Shown here piece by piece: positions 52,757 to 60,761 of a DNA stretch of 61,834 nt; position 1 is the stretch's first letter, and each line of letters starts with the position of its first letter. The notes beneath the pieces are model-generated. The model was given only the letters and a program-made list of their open reading frames with translations, made no database searches and had not been told where the DNA came from. Made by a program: the position numbers and the translations under genes. This stretch comes from Dichotomicrobium sp964466965 (GTDB taxonomy: Bacteria > Pseudomonadota > Alphaproteobacteria > Rhizobiales > Rhodomicrobiaceae), in contig CAYXPZ010000002.1 of NCBI GenBank assembly GCA_964466965.1, positions 1 through 61,834 of the forward strand. The letters run 5' to 3'.

Positions 52757-53734
52757 TCAGCTGGTTGGGTCGGGCAGAATTTTCGCGACGGCTTTGGCAG
52801 CTTCGCCAGCCGCGATATCAGCAACGCGGCCCCACGAACCGTCCAGAGAGCCTTCCTTGATCTTGTTGCGCTGGACGACAGCGCTTTTCAGAGGGTCGCC
52901 ATTTGGATCAAGCACGAGCCAGCGGATCGTAATCGGTTGCTCACCGCCCTCTGCCGCGCCCAACTCGACAGTTCCACGAACCGTGTAGGTGTTCTGGTTA
53001 CTGGAATTCACGAGGTTCATGCCGCGCGAGCGCAGCTGCTGGCGCATCGCTGCAGGCAGGGCGGTGTTGCCGTCACCGGGGGCGCCCGTGACCTCAGGCA
53101 CGACCACCAGCACTTCGGAAGAGCTTTGCGCAGCGCTTGCTGTCGTCGTCTGTTCAGGCTGCGGTTGGCCTGTCGTCGAGGTGGCGCTGACGCTGCCGGT
53201 CGTCGCGACCTCGGTCGTCGGGGCTTCTTTTTTGGGCAACCACTGCTGGAGTCGATCTGCTGTCGTCACGGCGATTTTGCGCATTGCCTTGTCGTTGACT
53301 GCCGCCCAAGGGTCTCCGCTCACGCGCTCGGCAACGACTTCCTCTCCCGAGAAGCGGTGCGCACGCTTGCCGCTCTCGTCCGTGACATCCCAGATATAAG
53401 AAACCTTGGTGCCCTCGGTTTCCGGAGAGGCCACGAGATATCCGCGAATCGTATAGTCAGCGCCATCTTCCTCGACCGGAATATTCTTTTCCTTGGCGGC
53501 TGTCGCGAGCATCTGTCCCATCTTGTTTGAGACACTGCCCGGCGCTGCGACAGGTGCCAGCGCGATGGACGCCGTTTTCGTCTCGGTTTGCGATTGGGAA
53601 AGTTCAGAAGGTGCTTCGGATGTCTGATCCGAGGTTGAGCAACCTGCCGTCAAAGCGGCTATCAGCACCGCAAAAATAAATAGCGCCGTCTGTACTGCGC
53701 TATATGCCGTGTTGGTTGTGGTCACGCCCCTCAC
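52757..53734 (-). CDS. Conserved lipoprotein with two similar domains
   Basis: 325 aa from GTG 53734, chosen because AAAGGGAG lies 8 nt upstream and because it gives a normal lipoprotein signal (MRGVTTTNTAY, hydrophobic core, lipobox LTAGCS); a longer frame opens at 53812. After a Ser/Thr/Gln linker, two halves (about 60-165 and 200-320) look alike, each with a GADYTIRG- or QNTYTVRG-type strand followed by WDVTDESG / WLVLDPNG. Function unknown. Found next to prs and pgeF, a context I recall from other Rhizobiales. Confidence 0.8.
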   Translation of the reverse strand: MRGVTTTNTAYSAVQTALFIFAVLIAALTAGCSTSDQTSEAPSELSQSQTETKTASIALAPVAAPGSVSNKMGQMLATAAKEKNIPVEEDGADYTIRGYLVASPETEGTKVSYIWDVTDESGKRAHRFSGEEVVAERVSGDPWAAVNDKAMRKIAVTTADRLQQWLPKKEAPTTEVATTGSVSATSTTGQPQPEQTTTASAAQSSSEVLVVVPEVTGAPGDGNTALPAAMRQQLRSRGMNLVNSSNQNTYTVRGTVELGAAEGGEQPITIRWLVLDPNGDPLKSAVVQRNKIKEGSLDGSWGRVADIAAGEAAKAVAKILPDPTS

Positions 53735-53923
53735 GTGATGCACTCCCTTTCCCGATAGCTGCCCATCCGCTGCGCTAAAACTTGAGCGTTGCGGATCGAA
53801 GTCATTGCTCATGCCTTAAGCGTTAGCCGCTATCAGGGTTTCAGTCCATACGCTTGTGGAGTGATGCTCGCCCGATCAACAGATCCTGATGCGAAATCAA
53901 ACAAACCCCATCAGTTTTCCACA

Positions 53924-54688
53924 TCATAAGATAAGGATGGCGGAAATTTGGCGTCCGTAATCAGGCTCTTGGCGCTTCTGGGCGCGTCTGTAGCTGAACA
54001 GAAGTGATTCGTTTTGGTAGGTGCAGACCGACTGATCATCGATTTGGCGGATGCCTGCGGCACGCAGTTTGGCATGGATATAGCCGGGCAGGTTGAAATG
54101 CGGCCGCGCGCCGCTCTGTGGGATATGAAAGAACGCCTCGTTGTCGGGAGCCTGGGCCAGGAACGACGCTTTGAAGTCCTCGCCGACTTCGTACACGTCG
54201 GCTGAGATGCTTGGCCCAACCGCAGCACGGATGCGCTCCTGCTGGGCACCAAGTGCAGCCATAGCTGCGACGGTCGCGTCGAGAATGCCGCCAAGCGCAC
54301 CGCGCCACCCTGCATGCGCCGCCCCGACCACCCCCGCTTCAGCGTCTGCAAACAGCACCGGCGCGCAATCTGCGGCCAGCACACCGACAGCAAGCCCGCG
54401 TGTGCACGTGACGATCGCGTCTGCTTCGGGCGGCGCATCTGACGGCCAGGGTTCGGCGGCGACTGCGACAGTGGCCGTGTGGGCTTGGCGCGGTGTGATC
54501 AGCCGCGTGGTTTCTACGCCGAGATCGGCGGCGCTCCGGGCGCGGTTTTCCAACACAGCCGCGCGATCATCTTTAGAGCCGAGGCCGCAATTGCGGCTGG
54601 CATACATTCCGGTGGATACGCCGCCTTCGCGGGTGAAAAAGCCGTGGCGGATCCCGGGCAGGCTTTTCAGTTGATCGGCTTCGATCAT
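53924..54688 (-). CDS. pgeF: Peptidoglycan editing factor PgeF (multicopper-polyphenol-oxidase/laccase domain)
   Basis: 254 aa. YfiH/PgeF family: GIRHGFFTREGGVSTGMYASRNCGLGSKDD, the metal residues in APVLFADAEAGVVGAAHAGWRGALGGILDATV (split here), and GARPHFNLPGYI. It prevents misincorporation of L-Ser for L-Ala into muropeptides in E. coli. Its start overlaps the midA stop by 4 nt. Confidence 0.93.
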   Translation of the reverse strand: MIEADQLKSLPGIRHGFFTREGGVSTGMYASRNCGLGSKDDRAAVLENRARSAADLGVETTRLITPRQAHTATVAVAAEPWPSDAPPEADAIVTCTRGLAVGVLAADCAPVLFADAEAGVVGAAHAGWRGALGGILDATVAAMAALGAQQERIRAAVGPSISADVYEVGEDFKASFLAQAPDNEAFFHIPQSGARPHFNLPGYIHAKLRAAGIRQIDDQSVCTYQNESLLFSYRRAQKRQEPDYGRQISAILIL

Positions 54689-55803
54689 CGCTGGTCTCCA
54701 AATGGCGGCGGCGTGCCAGGCCGGGACGTGACGGCCATCACCTTGAATAACGCCCCCATCTGCGCCGGGTCCACGAGTCGCCGCACGCCGGACATGAGGT
54801 TGTCTTGCTGCTCCGGCGTGGCCGCACGCAAGAGCGTCTGGCAGCGCGCTTCGAGCCCAAGCTGCAGCAGGAATTGTCCCTGCGGCATGGGGCCGTGGGC
54901 AGCCAACGACGCGGCTTCGGCATGGCTGGCGAGTGCGCGGAAATCGACGTGGGCCGTCACGTCATGCGCCCCCGGTGCGTCGAACAGGCCGGCATAGCGA
55001 TGGCCGGAGACGGCTTGGAGCGTATCGCCGTGCGGTGCTTCTGCGTGCCCATAGTCTATGAACAAGGCGGCTTGCGGACCGGCTTTACCGCGCTCGGCGA
55101 TCTCGGCCATGAGCAACTCTGCTTGCGGACGCAGTTCAGCGATGTCGCCCTCAGCCGGATCGCTCGGCAACAGATCGCGTTGCGCTGCGCTCAAGTCTGC
55201 TGTGCCGCCCTCGGTGAAGTAGAACCCGCGCGCGGCATCGTGGCCGACGCAACGCTCAAGCCATAGGCCGGAGCGAAAGACGATCTGGCGGACCGGCAGC
55301 GCGTCGAGAAATTCATTCGCAAGGATGATCGCAGGGCCGTCCGGCGCGTCGGAAAGCGTGTCATGCCATTGCGGCTGGCCGCCCTCCAGCATGCGCGCCT
55401 GCTGCGTACGCAAAGTTGGTGAGGTCTCCACCAAATGCAGCCGCAGCGCCTGGCGAAATTCTGGTAGCGCTTTTGCCGCGCGCAGCGCATCGGCGGCAAG
55501 GGTGCCGCGCCCTGGCCCAAGCTCAATCAGCGCGATCTGCTCCGGCGCGTCCATCGATTGCCAGACGGAAGCCGCCCAAAGCCCCAGCAGTTCGCCAAAA
55601 ACCTGGCTGATCTCCGGCGCCGTGATAAAATCACCATCCCGGCCGATCGGCTGTGCGGCGTGGTAATAGCCGTGAACGGGATCATTGAGGCAGGCATCCA
55701 TGTAGTCGTGCGCCGTCATCGGCGCCCCTGCCGAGATGCGCGCGATGAGCCTGCGCGCCAGCGGGGTCGGCTCAGATTCGACGTTCGCAGTTCGCAGGTT
55801 CAC
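54685..55803 (-). CDS. SAM-dependent methyltransferase, MidA/NDUFAF7 family
   Basis: 372 aa from GTG 55803, 16 nt after the stop of the FRG gene; upstream codons in frame overlap that gene. DUF185 family: MTAHDYMDACLNDPVHGYYHAAQPIGRDGDFITAPEISQVFGELLGLW (split here), SAM motif ALIELGPGRGTLAADALRA and ILANEFLDALPVRQIV. The mitochondrial relative dimethylates an arginine of complex I subunit NDUFS2. Coupled to pgeF. Confidence 0.93.
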   Translation of the reverse strand: MNLRTANVESEPTPLARRLIARISAGAPMTAHDYMDACLNDPVHGYYHAAQPIGRDGDFITAPEISQVFGELLGLWAASVWQSMDAPEQIALIELGPGRGTLAADALRAAKALPEFRQALRLHLVETSPTLRTQQARMLEGGQPQWHDTLSDAPDGPAIILANEFLDALPVRQIVFRSGLWLERCVGHDAARGFYFTEGGTADLSAAQRDLLPSDPAEGDIAELRPQAELLMAEIAERGKAGPQAALFIDYGHAEAPHGDTLQAVSGHRYAGLFDAPGAHDVTAHVDFRALASHAEAASLAAHGPMPQGQFLLQLGLEARCQTLLRAATPEQQDNLMSGVRRLVDPAQMGALFKVMAVTSRPGTPPPFGDQR

Positions 55804-55819
55804 GGATTTTGCGGCCAAT

Positions 55820-56611
55820 TCAAATATCGGTTTCCAAAAAATCGCGGGACATGGCGTAGGCGACAGCCTTGGCCACTGATCCACCGCCCGGCATAAGGGT
55901 GGCGTGGTTGACGCCCAGCACGTGGAGCTCCTTGCGCAGGTGCTTCTTGCTTTCGCCCGCGATGATGATCCTCTTGAGATAAGCCTCCGGGCGGCGCAAG
56001 AACAGGCGGAATTCATTTAGCGGCACGTTCGAGTGTCCGTGCGTAACGAAATATACGTCCATCTGGCTCTGCGGCCGGATGTTGCGGAATGGCTTGAAAC
56101 ACATTGGCGCTTCGGCGGCCGGCGCAGGTGATGCGTTCGGATCGTCCAGCTTCACGCAATAGTCGTCGCGGAACAGCGCGCTGTTCGTGACCGGTATCAT
56201 CGCCAGACGCGAGGCAACCTCGTTGAAGTACCAGGGATTAAACACCCACACCTGGCCATTACTGCTCGAAATGGTTTCCACGGCGAAGAACAGCGCCGCG
56301 AGCGGGTTGCCGCACCATTCCTGGATGCGTGTCGGAAGGCCGTTCTGATGTCCCAGGATTGGCCACATCTCGTCTGGAACCCCGCCGGGCGGGAAGAACT
56401 CAGCCGCGCGCATGCGAAACTCGCGGAGCAACTCCCGCTCAAGGGCTGGGTCAATGCTGCCGCGATACAAAGGAGGCAGGATATTGTCGTCCTCCGAGGC
56501 CTGCCCAAGATACCATGGACGCACCGGCGCGTCTTCGAGCCCCACGCTAAATTCGGTCGAGAAGGTGAGCTCGATGAACTCACTAACGGTGTGGATCACC
56601 GGGGCGGACAT
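55820..56611 (-). CDS. FRG-domain protein
   Basis: 263 aa with AGAGGA about 8 nt upstream. The FRG domain takes its name from a Phe-Arg-Gly motif; here the opening is WYLGQASED (33-41), with LPPLYRG (45-51), then the strongly conserved HQNGLPTR (88-95), W99 and PLAALFFAVE (103-112). The biochemical role is unknown; the domain recurs in mobile and defence-associated genes. It is wedged between lgt and midA, genes adjacent in many relatives, and translated with them. Confidence 0.85.
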   Translation of the reverse strand: MSAPVIHTVSEFIELTFSTEFSVGLEDAPVRPWYLGQASEDDNILPPLYRGSIDPALERELLREFRMRAAEFFPPGGVPDEMWPILGHQNGLPTRIQEWCGNPLAALFFAVETISSSNGQVWVFNPWYFNEVASRLAMIPVTNSALFRDDYCVKLDDPNASPAPAAEAPMCFKPFRNIRPQSQMDVYFVTHGHSNVPLNEFRLFLRRPEAYLKRIIIAGESKKHLRKELHVLGVNHATLMPGGGSVAKAVAYAMSRDFLETDI

Positions 56612-56646
56612 TCAAATGTCCTCTGATGTCGTGGCCGGCTTCACGG

Positions 56647-57504
56647 TTATGCGGCCAGAGCCGTCTGGCGCTGTGCCCGCGCATAGAAGTATAGCCCCAG
56701 CGCAATCATGGGCAGGGAGTAAATCATGCCCGCCGAGAAATAACTGGTCGTGAAGAACTGGCCGTAATCCCATTCCTTGAAGAATTCCACGAAAACGCGC
56801 GCGGCGCCATAAATCATTAGGAAAGCGCCGACGATCAGGCCGGGCCGCGCGAGGGCGCCGCGCTTGTGCGTGAGATAGCGCAGCGCGACGAAAAGAACGA
56901 TGCCTTCGAGGATCGCTTCGTAAAGTTGCGTCGGGTGGCGCGGTCCGACCGCGTGCCCCTCGGCCAGCACGCGTGCGGGGAACTCGACCGCCCACGGCAC
57001 GTCGCTCAGGCGTCCATAGATCTCGCCGTTGATGAAGTTGGCAAGCCGCCCGAAGAACAGTCCGAACGGTGTTGCCGCGGCGGCGAGATCCATGAGTGAA
57101 AACACCCGAATGTTGTTGCGCCGCGCGAAGATATACGTCGCCAGGCCGACGCCGAGCAGGCCACCGTGAAAGGCCATGCCACCGCCCCAAACGGAGAAAA
57201 TCTGCAGCGGGTTTTCAAGAAAGTAGCTCGGTTCATAGAATACCACGAATCCCAAACGCCCGCCGATGATCGTCCCGATCGTGGCCCAGATGAGGAAGTC
57301 GTCGACCTTCGCCGGCGTAATCGGCGACTGACCGCCCCAGATTTGCGCATTCCGGGCCAGCGCGCGCATGTAGAGCCAGCCAACAAGCAGTCCGCCCAGA
57401 TAGGCCAGCCCGTACCAGCGGATTTCGGCAGGGCCAATGGCAATCGCCACAGGATCGATTGTTGGAAATGGGATCGCCATGAATGTCGCGGGCGTGTCGG
57501 TCAT
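56647..57504 (-). CDS. lgt: Prolipoprotein diacylglyceryl transferase
   Basis: 285 aa from ATG 57504 (MTDTPATFMAIPFPTIDP); ATG 57480 and a longer frame to 57558 are possible. Adds diacylglycerol to the lipobox Cys, first step of lipoprotein maturation in the inner membrane. RWYGLAYLGGLLVGW, AFHGGLLGVGLATY, the signature GRLANFINGEIYGR and RHPTQLYEA are intact; seven membrane segments. First gene of lgt-FRG-midA-pgeF. Confidence 0.96.
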   Translation of the reverse strand: MTDTPATFMAIPFPTIDPVAIAIGPAEIRWYGLAYLGGLLVGWLYMRALARNAQIWGGQSPITPAKVDDFLIWATIGTIIGGRLGFVVFYEPSYFLENPLQIFSVWGGGMAFHGGLLGVGLATYIFARRNNIRVFSLMDLAAAATPFGLFFGRLANFINGEIYGRLSDVPWAVEFPARVLAEGHAVGPRHPTQLYEAILEGIVLFVALRYLTHKRGALARPGLIVGAFLMIYGAARVFVEFFKEWDYGQFFTTSYFSAGMIYSLPMIALGLYFYARAQRQTALAA

Positions 57505-57676
57505 CTCTGTATCAACGTGTTCATTGTGCGTGGCACGGGTTGCAATGGCGCGCAGCAAGCGAAACGGCTATCCGAGCCGGGGTTGATTGCAGCGCGCACC
57601 GGTTCCATAGTCGATCCAATAAGGCTCGGTGATGACAATGCCGTGACACGCGCCGATCTAAAAGGACTGACACATC

Positions 57677-57976
57677 ATGACCCAGACCACCAACAAGCTT
57701 TTTGACGATTTCGCGAAGTTGATGACCGATGCGGCCGGTGCGGCGCAGAGCGCCCGGCAGGAGTTTGAGACGCTGGCGCGCGCGCAGATGGAACGCGTAA
57801 CCCGCGAACTTGATCTCGTTCAGCGCGAGGAGTTTGAGGCCGTGCGTGAAATGGCGCAGAAGGCGCGCGAAGAGAACGAGGCGCTCAAGGCGCGGATCGC
57901 CAGACTTGAAGCCGCACTCAACTTGCCGCCGGAAACGCCGGGCGAGACGCCGGGCGTGGGCGGGCCAACCGTTTAG
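57677..57976 (+). CDS. ubiK: Ubiquinone biosynthesis accessory factor UbiK
   Basis: 99 aa, AAAGGAC upstream. BMFP/YqiC family: KLFDDFAKLMTDAAGAAQSARQEFETLARAQMERVTRELDLVQREEFEAVREMAQKAREENEALKARIARLEAAL pattern of an amphipathic helix plus C-terminal trimeric coiled coil (the quoted run is broken here: core EEFEAVREMAQKARE). Scaffold for UbiJ and the Ubi metabolon. The Pro/Gly tail (PETPGETPG) is an imperfect repeat. Confidence 0.9.
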   Translation: MTQTTNKLFDDFAKLMTDAAGAAQSARQEFETLARAQMERVTRELDLVQREEFEAVREMAQKAREENEALKARIARLEAALNLPPETPGETPGVGGPTV

Positions 57977-57996
57977 GGCGTAGGCAGGCGCAGGAT

Positions 57997-58019
57997 GCGG
58001 CCGCCGGTAGGCGGGCCGC
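57997..58019. terminator. GC-rich hairpin between converging ubiK and DUF4168 genes
   Basis: GCGGCCGCC and GGCGGGCCGC pair with one bulged base around a short GGTA loop. No T-run follows, so intrinsic termination is doubtful; it may still block 3' exonucleases on both transcripts. Confidence 0.35.
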
Positions 58020-58039
58020 AACCAGATGCATGACGTCCG

Positions 58040-58408
58040 TTAGTTCGCGGATTCTTTGATGTAGGTGTTGATCCGTTCGGCCAGCGCCTCATTAGACCGG
58101 CTTTCCTGGGCTATCTGGTTGTATTCCTGAACGGAAATGCCCGGCGTTTCCTCAACTGTCGAGGTCATAAGCTGATTGGTCTGCTGCTGGATCTGCGCGC
58201 GCTCTTCGTCATTGGACGCGTTATTCATTTGAGACTGGTACTGTGAGCGAATGTCGATAAGCTTCACAGCGGCCTGCGCGAAAGATTGGATCTTATCGTC
58301 GCTGAAAGATTCCTGAGCCTGCGCTGTTGGGGCGTATGCGGCGAGGGGGCCGCCCATGCTCAGGAGCGCAGCCATAAACATTGCTACCGGTAAACGGTTG
58401 TACGTCAT
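58040..58408 (-). CDS. DUF4168-domain exported protein
   Basis: 122 aa, AGGAAAGG upstream of the ATG. Signal peptide 1-31 (MFMAALLSMGGPLAAYAPTAQA). The mature part, FSDDKIQSFAQAAVKLIDIRSQYQ... NQLMTSTVEETPGISVQEYNQIAQ... LAERINTYI (in pieces), is a DUF4168 repeat of unknown function. Divergent from the sigma-factor gene, so it may belong to its regulon. Confidence 0.88.
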   Translation of the reverse strand: MTYNRLPVAMFMAALLSMGGPLAAYAPTAQAQESFSDDKIQSFAQAAVKLIDIRSQYQSQMNNASNDEERAQIQQQTNQLMTSTVEETPGISVQEYNQIAQESRSNEALAERINTYIKESAN

Positions 58409-58586
58409 CTATCGACCTTTCCTGAATTCGTTCATATTTCGCGTGCATGTCCGGTCGCCGCGCATAGCGCGGTGTTATCGGACGCCGTTCCGATAGACAG
58501 GCCGAATGCGCTCAGAGTTCCATTTTTGGAATTTTTTTTTGTTTCTGGGGCGCATATTGCACCGTGGCACAATCGAGGGGCAGGTC

Positions 58587-59084
58587 TTGGACGAAACCAG
58601 CGCATTGATTGCGAAGGAAATTCCACGTTTGCGGCGTTATGCGCTGAGCTTGGTGCGTGACGTGCCAGCGGCGGATGATCTTGTGCAGGACACGTTGGAG
58701 CGGGCCATTCGCAAGCGGCATCTGTGGTCCGGGCGCGGGTCGCTTCGGGGGTGGCTTTATCGTGTCTTGTTTTCGGTGTTCCTTAACAAGTGGGCGCCAA
58801 GCTCTGCCCGTCGCCCGGACGCCGCGCTGGAAGGCGGGCCGCAGCTCTGGCAGCGCCCAGCGCAGGAAGATCGGGCGCATTGCCGCGAAGTGGCGCGGGC
58901 CATGCAGCATCTGCCGCATGAGCAGCGCGCGGCCATTGCGCTGACAGCGGTGGAAGGTCTGGAATACCAGGAAGCGGCGGATATTCTGGAGATCCCGATC
59001 GGCACGCTGCGCTCGCGGCTATCGCGCGGACGCGACGCACTCCGCGTGATGTGTCCCGGTGATAACGACCCTGTACGAAATTGA
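58587..59084 (+). CDS. ECF-type RNA polymerase sigma factor
   Basis: 165 aa from TTG 58587 after GGGGCAGG; no nearby ATG gives a normal N-terminus, and the frame continues up to 58506. Sigma-70 region 2 (IPRLRRYALSLVRDVPAADDLVQDTLERAI, split here) and region 4 (LPHEQRAAIALTAVEGLEYQEAADILEIPIGTLRSRLSRGR, split here) are complete. No anti-sigma gene adjoins it; the neighbouring divergent gene encodes a DUF4168 protein. Confidence 0.9.
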   Translation: MDETSALIAKEIPRLRRYALSLVRDVPAADDLVQDTLERAIRKRHLWSGRGSLRGWLYRVLFSVFLNKWAPSSARRPDAALEGGPQLWQRPAQEDRAHCREVARAMQHLPHEQRAAIALTAVEGLEYQEAADILEIPIGTLRSRLSRGRDALRVMCPGDNDPVRN

Positions 59085-59331
59085 GATTCGGGGGTCTGTC
59101 CCGTGCCGCCCTTGCAACCCTTACCCGGTGCTTCGTGATTTCCCCGTGGACTGCTGTCCCGGTTGCTTGCGCGAGTCAGACCGCGCTGGTACCCGATCAT
59201 GAGTTGCGAGCAAATCACTTTGACGCGCGAGGGGGTGGTCAGGCGTTTCCCCTGTGTTCCACAGGGGCCAGAGCACTGCTGTGCCTGGCCTCACGGTCAA
59301 TAACGCGAAGAGGCGGGCGGAAAGACAGGGC
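59085..59331 (+). other. Intergenic region with two stacked hairpins
   Basis: 247 bp. At 59249-59267 CCCCTGTG and CACAGGGG form an 8-bp stem with a 3-nt loop. It overlaps by 2 nt a second stem at 59266-59290 (GGCCAG-a-GCAC with GTGCCTGGCC, loop TGCT). There is no T-run. The pair lies about 40 nt before the YbjN start and could regulate or end the upstream transcript. Confidence 0.5.
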
Positions 59332-59829
59332 ATGACATTTTCCCAACCGATTTACGAGCGCATGGCGCATCCGGTCGATCTCGTGGAGCAGATCGTAATG
59401 GCGCAAGACTGGCCGTTTGAGCGCAGCGCTGAAGATGAACTGACGCTGGCGGTGGCCGGGTCCTGGAGCGACTATCACCTATCGCTGAATTGGCGCGACG
59501 ATCTAGAGTCGCTGCATCTCGCCTGCACTTTCGACCTTAAGGTGCCGCGCGCCCGCCTGGACGAGGTTTATAGGCTGCTCGCGCAGATCAACGAGCAGCT
59601 TTGGGTCGGGCATTTCGATTTTTGGGCGTATGAAGGCCTGCTGCTTTATCGCCACGCGCTGTTGCTGACATCCGCCGACCCGACGCCGCACCAGTGCGAG
59701 AGCCTGTTGCATGCTGCGTTGGAGAACTGCGAGCGATATTACCAGGCGTTCCAGTTCGTTGTGTGGGCGGGGCGCAAGGCGGAAGAAGCGTTGACCAGCA
59801 CAATGTTCGAGACCGAAGGACAAGCGTGA
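59332..59829 (+). CDS. YbjN-domain protein
   Basis: 165 aa from ATG 59332, with AGGG close upstream; the frame opens earlier at 59254 but the hairpins lie there. YbjN family: HPVDLVEQIVMAQDWPFER, ELTLAVAGSWSDYHLSLNWRDDLESLHLACTF (split here) and the C-terminal ALENCERYYQAFQFVVWAG. Type III secretion-chaperone-like fold of unknown role. proC starts 31 nt downstream, a pairing conserved in alphaproteobacteria. Confidence 0.88.
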   Translation: MTFSQPIYERMAHPVDLVEQIVMAQDWPFERSAEDELTLAVAGSWSDYHLSLNWRDDLESLHLACTFDLKVPRARLDEVYRLLAQINEQLWVGHFDFWAYEGLLLYRHALLLTSADPTPHQCESLLHAALENCERYYQAFQFVVWAGRKAEEALTSTMFETEGQA

Positions 59830-59860
59830 TAGACTTCCGGCAAAACGGAGCAATTCTGTC

Positions 59861-60700
59861 ATGCCGGAGCACCCGAACGCGTTTTTCGTAAGTGAGCCGA
59901 TCGTCCTCGTCGGTGCAGGCCGCATGGGCGGCGCGATGCTGAAGGCGTGGCTGCGCAGCGGGCTGGACCCCGAGCAGGTTTTTGTGGTTGATCCCGGCGC
60001 GCCGGCAGAGACGGTGTCGATGCGTGACGAGCACGGGTTCAGCATCGCGGTCGGCCCAGAGGCGGTCACCACCGTTCCCGGCGTAATCGTCATAGCTGTC
60101 AAACCCCAACAAATGGACGACGTGTTACCGAGCCTTGTGCATCTGATGGGCGGACAGACGGTGGCTATGTCGATTGCGGCGGGGCGAACCATCGAGAGCA
60201 TCGCGCGGCATCTCGGTTCGAACCGGCCGATCGTGCGCGCTATGCCCAACACTCCTGCGGCGATTGGACGCGGAATTTCGGTCGCCTATGCAAATGCGGA
60301 GGTTTCGCCGGATCAGGCGCGGGTCTGCTCTGAGTTGCTGAGCGCGGTCGGCGAGGTTGCCTGGATCGAAGACGAAAGCCTGATGGACGCGGCAACGGGT
60401 GTCTCCGGTTCGGGGCCGGCTTACGTTTTCTTGCTGGCCGAATGCCTTGCCGATGCGGGCGTGGAAGCCGGTTTGTCGCGCGATCTGGCCGAGCAACTGG
60501 CCCGCGCCACGGTTCAGGGGGCGGGTGCGCTGCTTGAAAGCAGTGATGAGCCTGCCGCCAAGCTCTGCGAAAATGTTACCTCGCCAGGCGGGACGACCGA
60601 GGCAGCGCTTGCCGAACTGATGGCCGAGCCTGGGCTGCGCGATCTGATGAAACGGGCCGTCGCTGCGGCTGTGCGCCGGTCGAAAGAGTTGTCCGGCTGA
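59861..60700 (+). CDS. proC: Pyrroline-5-carboxylate reductase
   Basis: 279 aa. Reduces pyrroline-5-carboxylate to proline with NAD(P)H. Rossmann motif VLVGAGRMGGAMLKAWL, IAVKPQQMDDVL, MPNTPAAIGRG and the C-terminal signature GVSGSGPAYVFLLAECLADAGVEAGLSRDLA (split here) with NVTSPGGTTEAAL are all present. Confidence 0.97.
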   Translation: MPEHPNAFFVSEPIVLVGAGRMGGAMLKAWLRSGLDPEQVFVVDPGAPAETVSMRDEHGFSIAVGPEAVTTVPGVIVIAVKPQQMDDVLPSLVHLMGGQTVAMSIAAGRTIESIARHLGSNRPIVRAMPNTPAAIGRGISVAYANAEVSPDQARVCSELLSAVGEVAWIEDESLMDAATGVSGSGPAYVFLLAECLADAGVEAGLSRDLAEQLARATVQGAGALLESSDEPAAKLCENVTSPGGTTEAALAELMAEPGLRDLMKRAVAAAVRRSKELSG

Positions 60701-60761
60701 GCCATACCCGATATGGCAGGCTGCGCATCGCGGCGCGGGCCGCTCAATCAGGCGAGGCGTG

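Noticed and set aside
53728..53737. CTCACGTGAT as a fourth parS
   Set aside because: Only the central CACGTGA core is shared; flanks do not match the 16-bp consensus.
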